Of a stretch of DNA of 64,000 nt, positions 44,014-52,354 are shown piece after piece. Each line of letters opens with the position of its first letter. Within the stretch, counting starts at the first letter, position 1. Made by a program: the position numbers and the translations under genes. Source of the stretch: Chitinophagaceae bacterium (GTDB taxonomy: Bacteria > Bacteroidota > Bacteroidia > Chitinophagales > Chitinophagaceae). Under the pieces are notes generated by a model. That model had not been told where the DNA came from, searched no databases, and was given only the letters and a program-made list of their open reading frames with translations. The DNA lies in assembly GCA_016719015.1 (NCBI GenBank), contig JADKAZ010000002.1, positions 248,001-312,000 of the forward strand. Direction: 5' to 3'.

Positions 44014-45171
44014 TCAATGCTGGTAAATTTTCTTTTTTAATACACTGGCTGCTTTGGTATAACCTCCATCTGAGCCATCTATAAAGTGAATATGATGTTC
44101 GTCCATTCCCCGTACATAACAGGACATCACGGATTCCTTACTTACATGAAGCCCATAGTTAATATAGCCATCCTTTTCAAGTTCATTCAAAGCTGCATCA
44201 AGCTCTTTTCGTTGTTGTTGAGTTCCTGATATTACAGTATTTATTTTACCGTCAATCACCAATGTGTCGGACATATCTACTAATTGGGCCAGGTATCTCT
44301 TGCCGGGTTTAGTTCTAAAGTACAAGGAACCAAGCAAAGTAGTAAACCAGGTACGTAAGAGATACATGGGTTTATAACTACCCATTCTTACCTGCATTTC
44401 CCGGCCAATTTTCTTCAACGTCCCTTTCAGTTTCAATTTAGAAACAGTGATGGGTTGTCTTTTTTGATGGTTGTCATAAATTTTGTCAATGTGATCAATC
44501 ACCTTTTTAAAAACTTCAGCCTGGTTTACCTGCTCACGGCAAACTACCAGGAGACTTACCACTTCATCATAATTTTCCGGTGGTTTTATCTTATCCCAGC
44601 GGCACTGCATGCCACTCATATCAAGTTCATCCTCTGGCAGTGTTGGAGGTGTAAGCAAGTAGGCTTCTCCTTTTATAATTCTTTCTGCATAAGAAAGGCC
44701 ATTACCTAATAAAACCGGAATTGAAAATAAGTCTGACGTTCTGAGTTTACTTATATTTAAGGAATGTCCTTCTGCATAAATTGTTTCTACCGGTACATGC
44801 CCGACCCGCAGCATTATTCCGAAATTAACTTCTGTATTTTGCTGATGCTTTATCAGGGCTTTCATTACAGCGTCGAGTATTATCGGCGGAACAATAAAAG
44901 TGGCACCATCTCCGCCAAAGAAAAATGGTATGGTAAGATTTTCCTTGTAAGCAATGTTTAATACGGCAACGATACTTCCCGTTGCTACAAGATTCACTGT
45001 TTCATGTAACCCATTCTCTACCGCAACGGTTGATTTTTTTACATCGGTAATCAAAACATGCCAGCTAGACGGGATTTTGAAGAAAAGATGTTCCTCCGTT
45101 AGCAGGTCACTGAGAGATAGTTGGTTAACCGGCAGGCGGGTATAGAACAAATCGTTATTGCTGGTTGTCAT
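44014..45171 (-). CDS. DUF3095 protein (class III nucleotide cyclase-like)
   Basis: The 385-residue cytoplasmic protein belongs to DUF3095. The start VLITDVKKSTVAVENG and the GGDGATFIVP block at about 85-95 recall the metal-binding Asp loops of class III adenylate/guanylate cyclases, to which the family appears related. It has no transmembrane segment. Product and activity are unproven. It lies 16 bases before the FAD monooxygenase on the same strand, so it appears to head the polyketide operon and might control it by a nucleotide signal; that is inference. Confidence 0.8.
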   Translation of the reverse strand: MTTSNNDLFYTRLPVNQLSLSDLLTEEHLFFKIPSSWHVLITDVKKSTVAVENGLHETVNLVATGSIVAVLNIAYKENLTIPFFFGGDGATFIVPPIILDAVMKALIKHQQNTEVNFGIMLRVGHVPVETIYAEGHSLNISKLRTSDLFSIPVLLGNGLSYAERIIKGEAYLLTPPTLPEDELDMSGMQCRWDKIKPPENYDEVVSLLVVCREQVNQAEVFKKVIDHIDKIYDNHQKRQPITVSKLKLKGTLKKIGREMQVRMGSYKPMYLLRTWFTTLLGSLYFRTKPGKRYLAQLVDMSDTLVIDGKINTVISGTQQQRKELDAALNELEKDGYINYGLHVSKESVMSCYVRGMDEHHIHFIDGSDGGYTKAASVLKKKIYQH

Positions 45172-45261
45172 ATTCTGTTGCCCTGAATTAGATACGAAAG
45201 GTAAGTTTTTTCAGTTTGCGGTAAATGCAAGGACTTTTTTTACCAGTCGTAAAACACAACA

Positions 45262-45300
45262 ACCGGCAAAATTTCTGTTGGTTGCAGAAATCTTGCCGGT
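45262..45300 (-). terminator. Terminator of the CBM48 gene
   Basis: A 16-pair stem with one mismatch, ACCGGCAAAATTTCTG / CAGAAATCTTGCCGGT, and a 7-base loop is followed on the minus strand by a T-rich run. It lies 20 bases past the stop at 45321 and separates this gene from the polyketide operon. Confidence 0.85.
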
Positions 45301-45320
45301 GCTTTCAAAAAATGAATTGC

Positions 45321-45611
45321 TTAAAGAACGATTACGCTGTTGGCACCGCCGTACATATTAGGTTGTTCGCTGTCAGCTTCAGGTTCATTTACCCATTCAG
45401 TTTCATTCACCAGGTATTTAAACTCATGCCTTGATTCTTTGGGCAGGTTTACATCTGCACTGAAAGTTCCATCTTTTTTCTTGCTCATGATGATGGATTT
45501 TTCCCAGTCGCTGTTCAGGCCGAGTATTTCAATTGTTTCAGCATTTTCCACTTTGAAAGAGAATTTTACTTTGCAGTAGTCTTTTGTCTTGAAGTAAGTT
45601 TTTTGTACCAT
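45321..45611 (-). CDS. Stand-alone CBM48/isoamylase early-set glycogen-binding domain protein
   Basis: The 96-residue beta-sandwich protein has KVKFSFKVENAETIEILGLNSDWEKSI and EFKYLVNETEWVNEPEADS, the pattern of AMPK-beta/isoamylase early-set (CBM48) domains. It has no signal and no attached catalytic domain, so it is presumably a cytoplasmic glycogen or glucan binder. A strong terminator follows. A GlgA-like gene is present about 7 kb away. Confidence 0.85.
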   Translation of the reverse strand: MVQKTYFKTKDYCKVKFSFKVENAETIEILGLNSDWEKSIIMSKKKDGTFSADVNLPKESRHEFKYLVNETEWVNEPEADSEQPNMYGGANSVIVL

Positions 45612-46201
45612 TTGCTTTTTTTAGTTGGTTTAGAGCTTTATAAATGCTTATTTATCAGCAAACAGCAATCGTTATAGGGTTTATAAACCCTGCTCTTAAT
45701 ACGGCAAATGTAATAAAGTAACCCCTATTTTCCGTTTTTCCCTATCCCATATTGCAATTTTCCCGGAAGGCATGCGTTGTAAAAATGTCCAATCCTTGTA
45801 AAACCAATATCCGTCTGTATGAACCATCCATTCTACAACGACCAGGCATACATTGCCGAATCGTTTCACCTCGTTGATGATTTTACTGAGCAAACTGCCC
45901 GGTTAGCTTTTTTTAAGATCAATTCTTATAAGCTTTCCCTTATTAAATCATCATTTATTAAAAGCCGGGAAGATTTAAAGACCAACATTAAAAGTAGTTT
46001 GCTGAACTATACCAGTGGTGGCATAATACTCGCTGAACTAGGTTTTTTCAGTAGCGAGGTAGACAATTAATTTCAGTAGTTAGGATCGGACTGTGGGAGA
46101 TATGTACGCAACAGTTCAACAATAACAAAGTATTTAAGGCCGCAGTTAGACTTTAAACGTATCTTACACTATCAGTATTCAATTATAGTGATCTTGTGTT
46201 A
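45612..46201. other. 590-base region with only weak short reading frames
   Basis: Two overlapping opposite frames occur: 45696-45893 minus (65 codons; see separate entry) and 45819-46070 plus (83 codons, MNHPFYNDQAYIAES, no recognised family, no ribosome site). At most one of them is real. The rest is AT-rich and holds the presumed promoters of the CBM48 gene and the desaturase gene. Confidence 0.5.
45696..45893 (-). CDS. Possible small hypothetical protein
   Basis: A 65-codon frame with a TTG start (an internal ATG lies near 45824, MVHTDGYWFYKDWTF). The composition (YWFYKDWTFLQRMPSGK then IAIWDREKRKIGVTLL) looks more protein-like than the opposite frame, and it could be a fragment of a longer ancestral gene. 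No family is recognised. Low confidence. Confidence 0.3.
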   Translation of the reverse strand: MLSKIINEVKRFGNVCLVVVEWMVHTDGYWFYKDWTFLQRMPSGKIAIWDREKRKIGVTLLHLPY

Positions 46202-46999
46202 ATGATTTTAATCCTCCTTTTTTTCGTAGCCCATTGGTATTTATCGCTTTTCTCACAAACTTTTCTTCATCACCGTTATGCTTCTCATGCTGCCTTTACC
46301 ATGAGTAAATTCTGGGAACGGGTTTTTTACCTGTTCGCCTACTTAACACAAGGTTCATCGTACCTCAGTCCGAGGGTATATGCTATTATGCACCGGATGC
46401 ATCACGCCTATACAGATACCGATAAAGACCCGCATTCGCCTAAATATGATAAAAATCTTTTTATAATGATGTGGAGGGCTCGTTTAATGACGTCCGCCAT
46501 TTTTAATAATAAGTTTGACACCGAACAGCGTTTCCTCAAGAATCTGCCCGATTGGCCTGCATTGGATAGAATAGGTCATTCTATTTGGTCCCGCCTAGCA
46601 TGGATTGCGGTTTATATATTATTCTATGTTCAGTTTGCGCCTTCTGCATGGTGGTATCTTTTATTACCTATTCATATACTGATGATGCCGGTACAGGGAA
46701 TGATCATCAACTGGTTTGCTCATAAATATGGCTCTGTCAATTTTAAGATGAAGAATACATCCACAAATTTATTTAAGCTGGATATTTTTATGATGGGAGA
46801 GGCTTATCACAACAATCATCATAAAAGTCCTTCCAATACTAATTTCGGTTTTCGCTGGCATGAACTAGATCCGACTTATGCTATTATCAGGCTTTTCAGT
46901 TGGCTGAAAATTGTACGGATTAATAAGCAGGAATTAAGGGTTATAGCGATACCAATAGCTGAAGAAGTAGACGCAGCAGTACCGGCTGAAATACTTTAA
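46202..46999 (+). CDS. Acyl-CoA/fatty acid desaturase (delta-9-like)
   Basis: This integral membrane di-iron desaturase has three histidine boxes: HHRYASH at about 23-29 (after the ATG at 46202), HRMHH at about 64-68 and HNNHH near 205. Hydrophobic segments flank them (WYLSLFSQTF; LAWIAVYILFYVQ; WWYLLLPIHILMM). I prefer the ATG at 46202, although a GTG at 46196 also opens the frame. It would introduce a double bond into acyl chains for membrane fluidity. A shared terminator follows. Confidence 0.9.
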   Translation: MILILLFFVAHWYLSLFSQTFLHHRYASHAAFTMSKFWERVFYLFAYLTQGSSYLSPRVYAIMHRMHHAYTDTDKDPHSPKYDKNLFIMMWRARLMTSAIFNNKFDTEQRFLKNLPDWPALDRIGHSIWSRLAWIAVYILFYVQFAPSAWWYLLLPIHILMMPVQGMIINWFAHKYGSVNFKMKNTSTNLFKLDIFMMGEAYHNNHHKSPSNTNFGFRWHELDPTYAIIRLFSWLKIVRINKQELRVIAIPIAEEVDAAVPAEIL

Positions 47000-47011
47000 T
47001 AAGTAAACAAA

Positions 47012-47036
47012 AAAAGAGTCTGAAACAGACTCTTTT
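47012..47036. terminator. Bidirectional rho-independent terminator
   Basis: A perfect 11-pair stem (AAAAGAGTCTG / CAGACTCTTTT) with an AAA loop has T- or A-runs on both sides. It separates the convergent desaturase and RNA-binding protein genes. Confidence 0.9.
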
Positions 47037-47054
47037 AATACTTTCTTTTTATTA

Positions 47055-47321
47055 CTACCATCTCTTATTATCAGCTTTTGGCTTTTCTTTGGCTACGGAG
47101 ACAGACAAAGATCTGCCTTCAATTTCTTTGCCATTAAGCCCTTTGATAGCTTCTTTACCTTCATCATCAGTTCCCATTTCAACAAAGCCAAACCCACGGC
47201 TGCGGCCTGTTTCCCTGTCTGTAATAACTTTAGCTGAAGATACAGCACCAAATTGCTCAAATAATTTTCTTAAGTCATCATCAGCAGTGTGAAAACTTAA
47301 ATTAGATACGTACATGTTCAT
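47055..47321 (-). CDS. RRM-type RNA-binding protein
   Basis: The 88-residue protein starts at ATG 47321 (MNMYVSNLSF). It is a single RNA-recognition motif with RNP2 MYVSNL and RNP1 RGFGFVEM, followed by a short basic tail (AKEKPKADNKRW). It is like the cold-shock-type RRM proteins of cyanobacteria and Bacteroidota, which bind RNA and may act as chaperones. It is probably an abundant single-gene transcript. Confidence 0.92.
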   Translation of the reverse strand: MNMYVSNLSFHTADDDLRKLFEQFGAVSSAKVITDRETGRSRGFGFVEMGTDDEGKEAIKGLNGKEIEGRSLSVSVAKEKPKADNKRW

Positions 47322-47616
47322 AAAATAATAATTTAAAATAAAACAATAGAAATACCTGTGCAAAAGGACTGGCAGCAAAGAGTAGAGAGAAGATTAACTG
47401 TTACTGAAAATAAAAGTAAGAATTGATGCAAATCAGGACTAAATGTTGGTAGAACCTATGCTCACATGTGAAGGTAGTTGATTAAAACGGGAGTGAGGGT
47501 GTTAATATTGAATCTATATACCGTTGTTTATACTATCCATCGATATGCGCCAATATTGCGATTTTTACTCTTAAAAATAAATTTCTTTAATAATTTCATG
47601 CCAATTTAATGGGGCA

Positions 47617-48711
47617 ATGAAACTAAATCCGGCAGCAGGCTATAAAATGCGACAGGTAATGTCGATTACCATACTGTGGATCATTATTGGAGTGCTTGTT
47701 GAACTTTTCTATGCTGTTAGCTTTAATCCTGTTACAAGACAGTTTTTTCTGTATTTTACTTTTGGCGATAACGCATTACAGCATCTTATGATCACCGCCA
47801 TCGGCCCATTGGCAGGTGGCATACTTGCTGGTTCTTTTATTGTATTCTACCAACGAGAGAAACTGAAAGGCAAGACCTATGGGCGGAAAATTTTGATTCA
47901 TTCATTTCTCTACTCGATTTTTGTCAGCGTTTGTATATTGATTGTTGGGACGCTTGGAGCCATATTTGATAAGTCTGATGCGGATTTCTGGCAAAAATTT
48001 GATACTGCCGTTTTTAACCTGCGGGTATTTCGATTGCTTATCACCTGGTATTTTATTGTTATCGGCACTATCTTCTTGCTGGATGTAAGTGAAAAATATG
48101 GACGGGGTACACTGAAAAAATTATTATTGGGGAAGTACCATGTTCCAAGGCAGGAAGACAGGATATTTATGTTTCTTGATTTGAAATCCTCAACGACCAT
48201 AGCAGAAAAAATAGGTGATGTAGAATACTTCCTGATGCTGAAGCATTTTTTTCGTCTGGCTACTGAACCGGTATTAAGTTGTAATGGAGAAATTTACCAA
48301 TACGTAGGAGATGAAATCATCATTTCATGGGAACGTAAAGAAGGATTAAAAAACGCTAACTGCCTGAAGTGCTTTATGCTGATACGGGAAGCGGTAGAGA
48401 AGGACAGTGGTTATTTCATGGATCATTTTAAAACTGTACCCGACTTTAAAGCCGCCATTCATGCGGGTGTTGTTACCACGGGGGAGATTGGAATAATAAA
48501 AAAGGAGATTGTTTACAGTGGAGATATTTTGAACACTACAGCACGGATTATGTCATTATGTAATCAGTATGCAGCATCACTGCTCATATCGGAAATTATT
48601 TATTCTGAGCTCAAAGACACGGAAGGATACAAGTTTACTTATCTTGATAGTCCGGAACTGCGTGGTAAAACTATAAAGATGTCAGTGTATAGTGTTGCCA
48701 GGTATTTATAA
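47617..48711 (+). CDS. Membrane-anchored class III adenylate/guanylate cyclase
   Basis: The 364-residue protein has an N-terminal membrane part with about four helices (ITILWIIIGVLVELFYAV; ITAIGPLAGGILAGSFIVF; FLYSIFVSVCILIVGTLGAIF; WYFIVIGTIFLLDV) up to about residue 160. A cytoplasmic cyclase domain follows, with metal Asps in FMFLDLKSSTTIAE and in YQYVGDEIIISW, then AAIHAGVVTTGEIG and GDILNTTARI. It makes cAMP or cGMP; the purine-specificity residues were not resolved. No signalling partner is adjacent. Confidence 0.88.
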   Translation: MKLNPAAGYKMRQVMSITILWIIIGVLVELFYAVSFNPVTRQFFLYFTFGDNALQHLMITAIGPLAGGILAGSFIVFYQREKLKGKTYGRKILIHSFLYSIFVSVCILIVGTLGAIFDKSDADFWQKFDTAVFNLRVFRLLITWYFIVIGTIFLLDVSEKYGRGTLKKLLLGKYHVPRQEDRIFMFLDLKSSTTIAEKIGDVEYFLMLKHFFRLATEPVLSCNGEIYQYVGDEIIISWERKEGLKNANCLKCFMLIREAVEKDSGYFMDHFKTVPDFKAAIHAGVVTTGEIGIIKKEIVYSGDILNTTARIMSLCNQYAASLLISEIIYSELKDTEGYKFTYLDSPELRGKTIKMSVYSVARYL

Positions 48712-49059
48712 GAGTCTTTGGTGTTATGGGATTTCTACAAATTAATTCTTACAAAGTTTATTGACTGAAGTGCTTTTATACGGAACATCAAAAAATTGAA
48801 AAAGGGCCCGTCTCCAAACTATCTCTTTTTTGCCCAGTGAAATAATTTCCTGCAGATACAGGCATTTTTTACGGTAGTCTGCGTTTTGAAGTATGAAATG
48901 AAAAGCTAATTGCTTAACTGTTTTTGACGATAAAATACCTGTCATACAATTGGTTTGTTAGTAGCAGGTAAAAATTGTGCCAGTTCCTTTATTGGTGGAT
49001 AATTAATTAGTTGTTTTGACAAAAAGTATTCTACTTGTAAGACAAAGGCATGACCACAT
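48712..49059. other. 348-base gap with one doubtful short frame
   Basis: A 67-codon minus-strand frame (48742-48945, MTGILSSKTVKQLAFHF, ending KSTSVNKLCKN) is the only frame of note. No family is recognised and there is no supporting promoter, so I do not call it as a gene. The remaining sequence holds nothing recognisable. Confidence 0.45.
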
Positions 49060-49788
49060 TTATTTTTTATCAGCTAACCATGCGATTAACTCTTTCTTTA
49101 TGGCTTCGCCAATAATTTTTTGATTGGCCGGATTTTGCAAAAAATCCCTGCTGGCAGCATTATCACCAATCTCAAGTAGTACACGATAAGGCGCTTTGTT
49201 TATGTTTTCATCAAGACTGTAAAAGCTTAGTTTACCTGAGCTGTTGCAGCGATAGTCATTTCTGCCCGTTGTGCTATCCAATAATACTCCCCTGTTTTCT
49301 AAATTAGTAGCAGTGCTAATCGCTTTTATTAACCGGCCTGCCAGTTCCCGGTTAGCCGTTTCATACTTATCTCCATAATGGATATAGCCCCATACGGCAT
49401 GGCGCCTGGTGCCACCATTATTGTGTATTGAAATAAAAACCTCCGGATGTTTCTTATTCGATTTTTTTAATTCATATGCATAACCAGAAATCTTTCCGTC
49501 AATCACTGCAGAGGTGTGCAGTATTTTGGTATTGCTCCCGGAGTCGGCATGATGATATTGTTTATTCCCCAGGCTCCACACTTTATATTCTTTTAGAGAT
49601 GGTGCAGCGGCCATCGCAGCTTCCACAATACCGTTGCAGGTTGCAGCTTCGCTGAAGTCTTTACCGGTGTCGGTCTGGTGAGAGGGTTGCCAGACGATTT
49701 TTTGTTTGCTTGTTCCTTCAGCCGAAAAACGATTGCAAGACTGTACAAGCAGGAAAAGAATCAGCAGGGATAAAAATTGTTGTTTCAT
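49060..49788 (-). CDS. N-acetylmuramoyl-L-alanine amidase-like lipoprotein
   Basis: The 242-residue protein has a lipobox LLVQSCNR. The amidase_3-type zinc domain shows IVWQPSHQTDTG (first His ligand), VFISIHNNGG (second His) and a C-terminal VLLEIGDNAAS (catalytic Glu). The Glu ligand is likely in DFSEAA. It cleaves the lactyl-amide bond of peptidoglycan. Membrane anchoring suggests a role in cell-wall turnover. It is 81 bases downstream of the heptose adenylyltransferase. Confidence 0.82.
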   Translation of the reverse strand: MKQQFLSLLILFLLVQSCNRFSAEGTSKQKIVWQPSHQTDTGKDFSEAATCNGIVEAAMAAAPSLKEYKVWSLGNKQYHHADSGSNTKILHTSAVIDGKISGYAYELKKSNKKHPEVFISIHNNGGTRRHAVWGYIHYGDKYETANRELAGRLIKAISTATNLENRGVLLDSTTGRNDYRCNSSGKLSFYSLDENINKAPYRVLLEIGDNAASRDFLQNPANQKIIGEAIKKELIAWLADKK

Positions 49789-49869
49789 ACAAATGGGCCT
49801 CCTTTGAGTAGGTAAACATAATGCAGCAGGACAAAAAAATGAATACTGCCGCTTTTTTGGTGAGTCAAA

Positions 49870-50361
49870 TCAGCCCTTTTTGCTTTGGTCAATGATGCTG
49901 GTGGTGGAAAATCCATCAAGGATTGGATTAATGACTACCCGGCCACCGGCTGCTGCTACCTCTTTTGCTCCAACTACCTGTTCTACTGTATAATCACCAC
50001 CTTTAACCAATACATCAGGCATGATAATCTTTATTAACTCCAATGGTGTATCTTCTTCAAACAGCACTACGCCATCGGTCATTATTAAAGAAGCCAGAAT
50101 AAGTGCTCTTGCTTCTTCATTATTAATTGGCCGGTTATCTCCTTTAAGCCTTTTAACAGAACTGTCAGAATTTACACCAACAATCAAATAATCAGCTTCA
50201 CTTGCGGCCTGGCTAAGTGAATAAATATGGCCTTTGTGCAGTATATCAAATACACCATTGGTGAAAGCAATTTTCTTTCCTTGCATTCTCCACTGCGCCA
50301 CCCGCTGTTTCAGTTGCTCTTTTTTCAAAATCTTTTGAGTGATAAGGTCAGTTCTCTTCAC
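49870..50361 (-). CDS. rfaE2: D-glycero-beta-D-manno-heptose 1-phosphate adenylyltransferase-type nucleotidyltransferase
   Basis: The 163-residue protein is a stand-alone C-terminal RfaE/HldE domain. It has the nucleotidyltransferase HxGH motif in FTNGVFDILHKGHI and the family block VGVNSDSSVKRLKGDNRPI, then DVLVKGGDYTVEQVVGA. It adenylylates heptose-1-phosphate for LPS core synthesis; the kinase half must be encoded elsewhere. It overlaps the upstream flippase-like gene by 14 bases, so it is co-translated with that membrane protein. Confidence 0.9.
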   Translation of the reverse strand: MKRTDLITQKILKKEQLKQRVAQWRMQGKKIAFTNGVFDILHKGHIYSLSQAASEADYLIVGVNSDSSVKRLKGDNRPINNEEARALILASLIMTDGVVLFEEDTPLELIKIIMPDVLVKGGDYTVEQVVGAKEVAAAGGRVVINPILDGFSTTSIIDQSKKG

Positions 50362-51361
50362 GGAGTTTTCTTTTATTATAGTAAGGAATAGCTACAAAGC
50401 TAATTAAACCTCCGATGAGAATAACGGCCGTTTGGGCCAGCCATAGTATCCATCCAAATGCAAGGGCAATGCCCTTTTCTAATCCGTAGACCTGCATCGT
50501 TTTTTGTAATAAATAGGCATAGGCTCCAATACCACCCGGCGTTGCTATCATGCCAATACTTCCTGCCGATAAGACAGTAAAGGCCTCATTGATTCCGTAA
50601 TGTTGCGTTTCCTTCAATGCCATGAAGCCAATATAGCCTCCCCCCAGGTATAAAGCCCACATACTAAAAGTGAGAAAAATAAAAGACCATCTTTTTTTGA
50701 GATGCTGTATTGTGCTAAGTCCCTGCCAGACACTACGGCCTATTTTTTTAAATAGCAACAGCAGGTCGCTAAAGTTCTTTTTGTTTTTTATCATCCAGAT
50801 GGCAAGGATACTGATGATAATAGCTGCGATAATAATCAATACCAGCGAGGAAGAAATAGTTTCATGGGTGTCGTCCTTTTTTGAATTGAAAATAGTATCG
50901 ATAAGCTGAGCATAAATGTCTGGTTGTATAGCCAACGTTATACCAAATACTAATAAAAGGGTCATGGCATCAATTACCCGTTCAAGAATGATGGTGCCTA
51001 TTAATTTATCGGCAGGTACTTTTTCATACCTGGATAAAACAGTACACTTCAATACTTCGCCCAAACGGGGAACGGCCTGGTTAGCCAGGTAGCCTATAAA
51101 AACAGCAAACAAAGTATTTGTTGTAGAGGGTTTATATCCCAAAGGTTCTATTAATAATTTCCAACGAATTGCTCTTATCAGGTGGCTTAAAAAAAGCATT
51201 CCAAAAACAGGGATTAAAAGCCAATACCTGGCTGTTTCCAACGCTATTTTTATCTGCGACTTGTCATTCGCCGTCAGGTCTTTTACAGACCACCAAACTA
51301 AAAAAATGCCCAATCCTAAAAAGAAACTGTATTGTAATATGGAGCGGATTCGTTTGTTCAT
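50348..51361 (-). CDS. Lysylphosphatidylglycerol synthase/flippase-like membrane protein (UPF0104)
   Basis: The membrane protein (about 337 residues from ATG 51361, MNKRIRSILQ) has about eight hydrophobic helices, including FFLGLGIFLVWWSV and LVLIIIAAIIISILAIWM. The block AVFIGYLANQAVPRLGEVLKC is the hallmark of the LPG_synthase_TM family (lacking the GNAT-like catalytic half of MprF), and GSIGMIATPGGIGAYAYLL is also typical. Members are predicted lipid or precursor flippases. Its 3' end overlaps the rfaE2 start; panC lies upstream. Confidence 0.87.
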   Translation of the reverse strand: MNKRIRSILQYSFFLGLGIFLVWWSVKDLTANDKSQIKIALETARYWLLIPVFGMLFLSHLIRAIRWKLLIEPLGYKPSTTNTLFAVFIGYLANQAVPRLGEVLKCTVLSRYEKVPADKLIGTIILERVIDAMTLLLVFGITLAIQPDIYAQLIDTIFNSKKDDTHETISSSLVLIIIAAIIISILAIWMIKNKKNFSDLLLLFKKIGRSVWQGLSTIQHLKKRWSFIFLTFSMWALYLGGGYIGFMALKETQHYGINEAFTVLSAGSIGMIATPGGIGAYAYLLQKTMQVYGLEKGIALAFGWILWLAQTAVILIGGLISFVAIPYYNKRKLREEN

Positions 51362-51398
51362 TGTTCCCGAAAGTAAAACGATGTATGTGAATGACAAA

Positions 51399-52250
51399 TT
51401 AATTTAAAAGCATGTTATCAATCAGACGGACCTCATTCATGAATGCGGCGATAAGTGCCACCGCTTTTTCTTTTTCATCCCAGGTAGTGATGGGGGAGAG
51501 ATGTTTTGCTTCAGCTATTTCCACATAATCAACCCGGAGCCCCGCTTCTTCAAGCATTGATTGTGTTTGTTTTTTTATATCATTAACGGACTGCTTTCCG
51601 GTATGTTCCTTTATATAAGATAGGCACCTATAAATGATAGCAGCAAGTTTTCTTTCGTCTTCATTTAGTCGCATATTTCTGCTGCTCATGGCGAGTCCAT
51701 CCTTTTCCCGGAGGGTGGGGCAAATGTTTACCTTGATTGTATCCTGCTGATTTATGAGCTCGACCAATTTAGAAATGACCATGCATTGTTGGTAATCTTT
51801 CTGGCCCAGGTATAGATTATCAGGCTGCACTATGTCCAGAAGACGATGAACTACCATGCACACTCCCTGGAAGTGGCCCGGCCGAAATTTTCCTTCTAAT
51901 ATTGTTTCTATATACCCCAGTTCGTATTGCATTTCAGGTTTAATCCCTTCCGGGTATATTTCTTTTACGGAAGGCAAGAAAAGGACATTACAGCCAGCAG
52001 CTTCCAGCATCTCAATATCCTTTTCAATGGTGATAGGGTATTTTTCAAAATCTTTAAGATCATTAAATTGGGTCGGATTCACAAATATGCTTGAAATGGT
52101 TACTTGGTTTTCTTTTGAAGCGGCATCTATTAAAGAAATATGCCCTGCATGCAATGCCCCCATGGTCGGTACAAAAGCTATACTATTTCCCTTTTTTGAT
52201 TGAGCATCAACCCATTTACGCAGGTCTGTTGCTTTTTTAAATAAGATCAT
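51399..52250 (-). CDS. panC: Pantoate--beta-alanine ligase
   Basis: The 283-residue enzyme makes pantothenate from pantoate and beta-alanine using ATP. It has the ATP-binding MGALHAGHISLI (HxGH) motif, VNPTQFND, the GQKDYQQ block and the C-terminal KDGLAMSSRN. Length is normal. It is divergent from the GlgA-like gene, with a shared gap of about 104 bases holding a plus-strand -7 element. The flippase-like gene follows 37 bases downstream. Confidence 0.95.
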   Translation of the reverse strand: MILFKKATDLRKWVDAQSKKGNSIAFVPTMGALHAGHISLIDAASKENQVTISSIFVNPTQFNDLKDFEKYPITIEKDIEMLEAAGCNVLFLPSVKEIYPEGIKPEMQYELGYIETILEGKFRPGHFQGVCMVVHRLLDIVQPDNLYLGQKDYQQCMVISKLVELINQQDTIKVNICPTLREKDGLAMSSRNMRLNEDERKLAAIIYRCLSYIKEHTGKQSVNDIKKQTQSMLEEAGLRVDYVEIAEAKHLSPITTWDEKEKAVALIAAFMNEVRLIDNMLLN

Positions 52251-52309
52251 ATTCCTAACCGGTTAATGTCTAAGTTGCTGATGAACATCTCAATTCGCTG
52301 TAAAATAAC

Positions 52310-52317
52310 TACCTTTG
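52310..52317 (+). promoter_or_regulatory. Candidate Bacteroidetes -7 element for the GlgA-like gene
   Basis: TACCTTTG matches TAnnTTTG and lies 37 bases before the start at 52355. No matching TTTG about 20 bases upstream is evident. Confidence 0.45.
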
Positions 52318-52354
52318 CCCGCCTTTACCAAGGCAATAATTTAAACAGGAGCCC

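Noticed and set aside
45819..46070. 83-codon plus-strand frame starting MNHPFYND
   Set aside because: It overlaps a more protein-like minus-strand frame, shows no family pattern and has no promoter or ribosome signal.
48742..48945. 67-codon minus-strand frame
   Set aside because: No recognised family, no -7 element, and composition not clearly coding.
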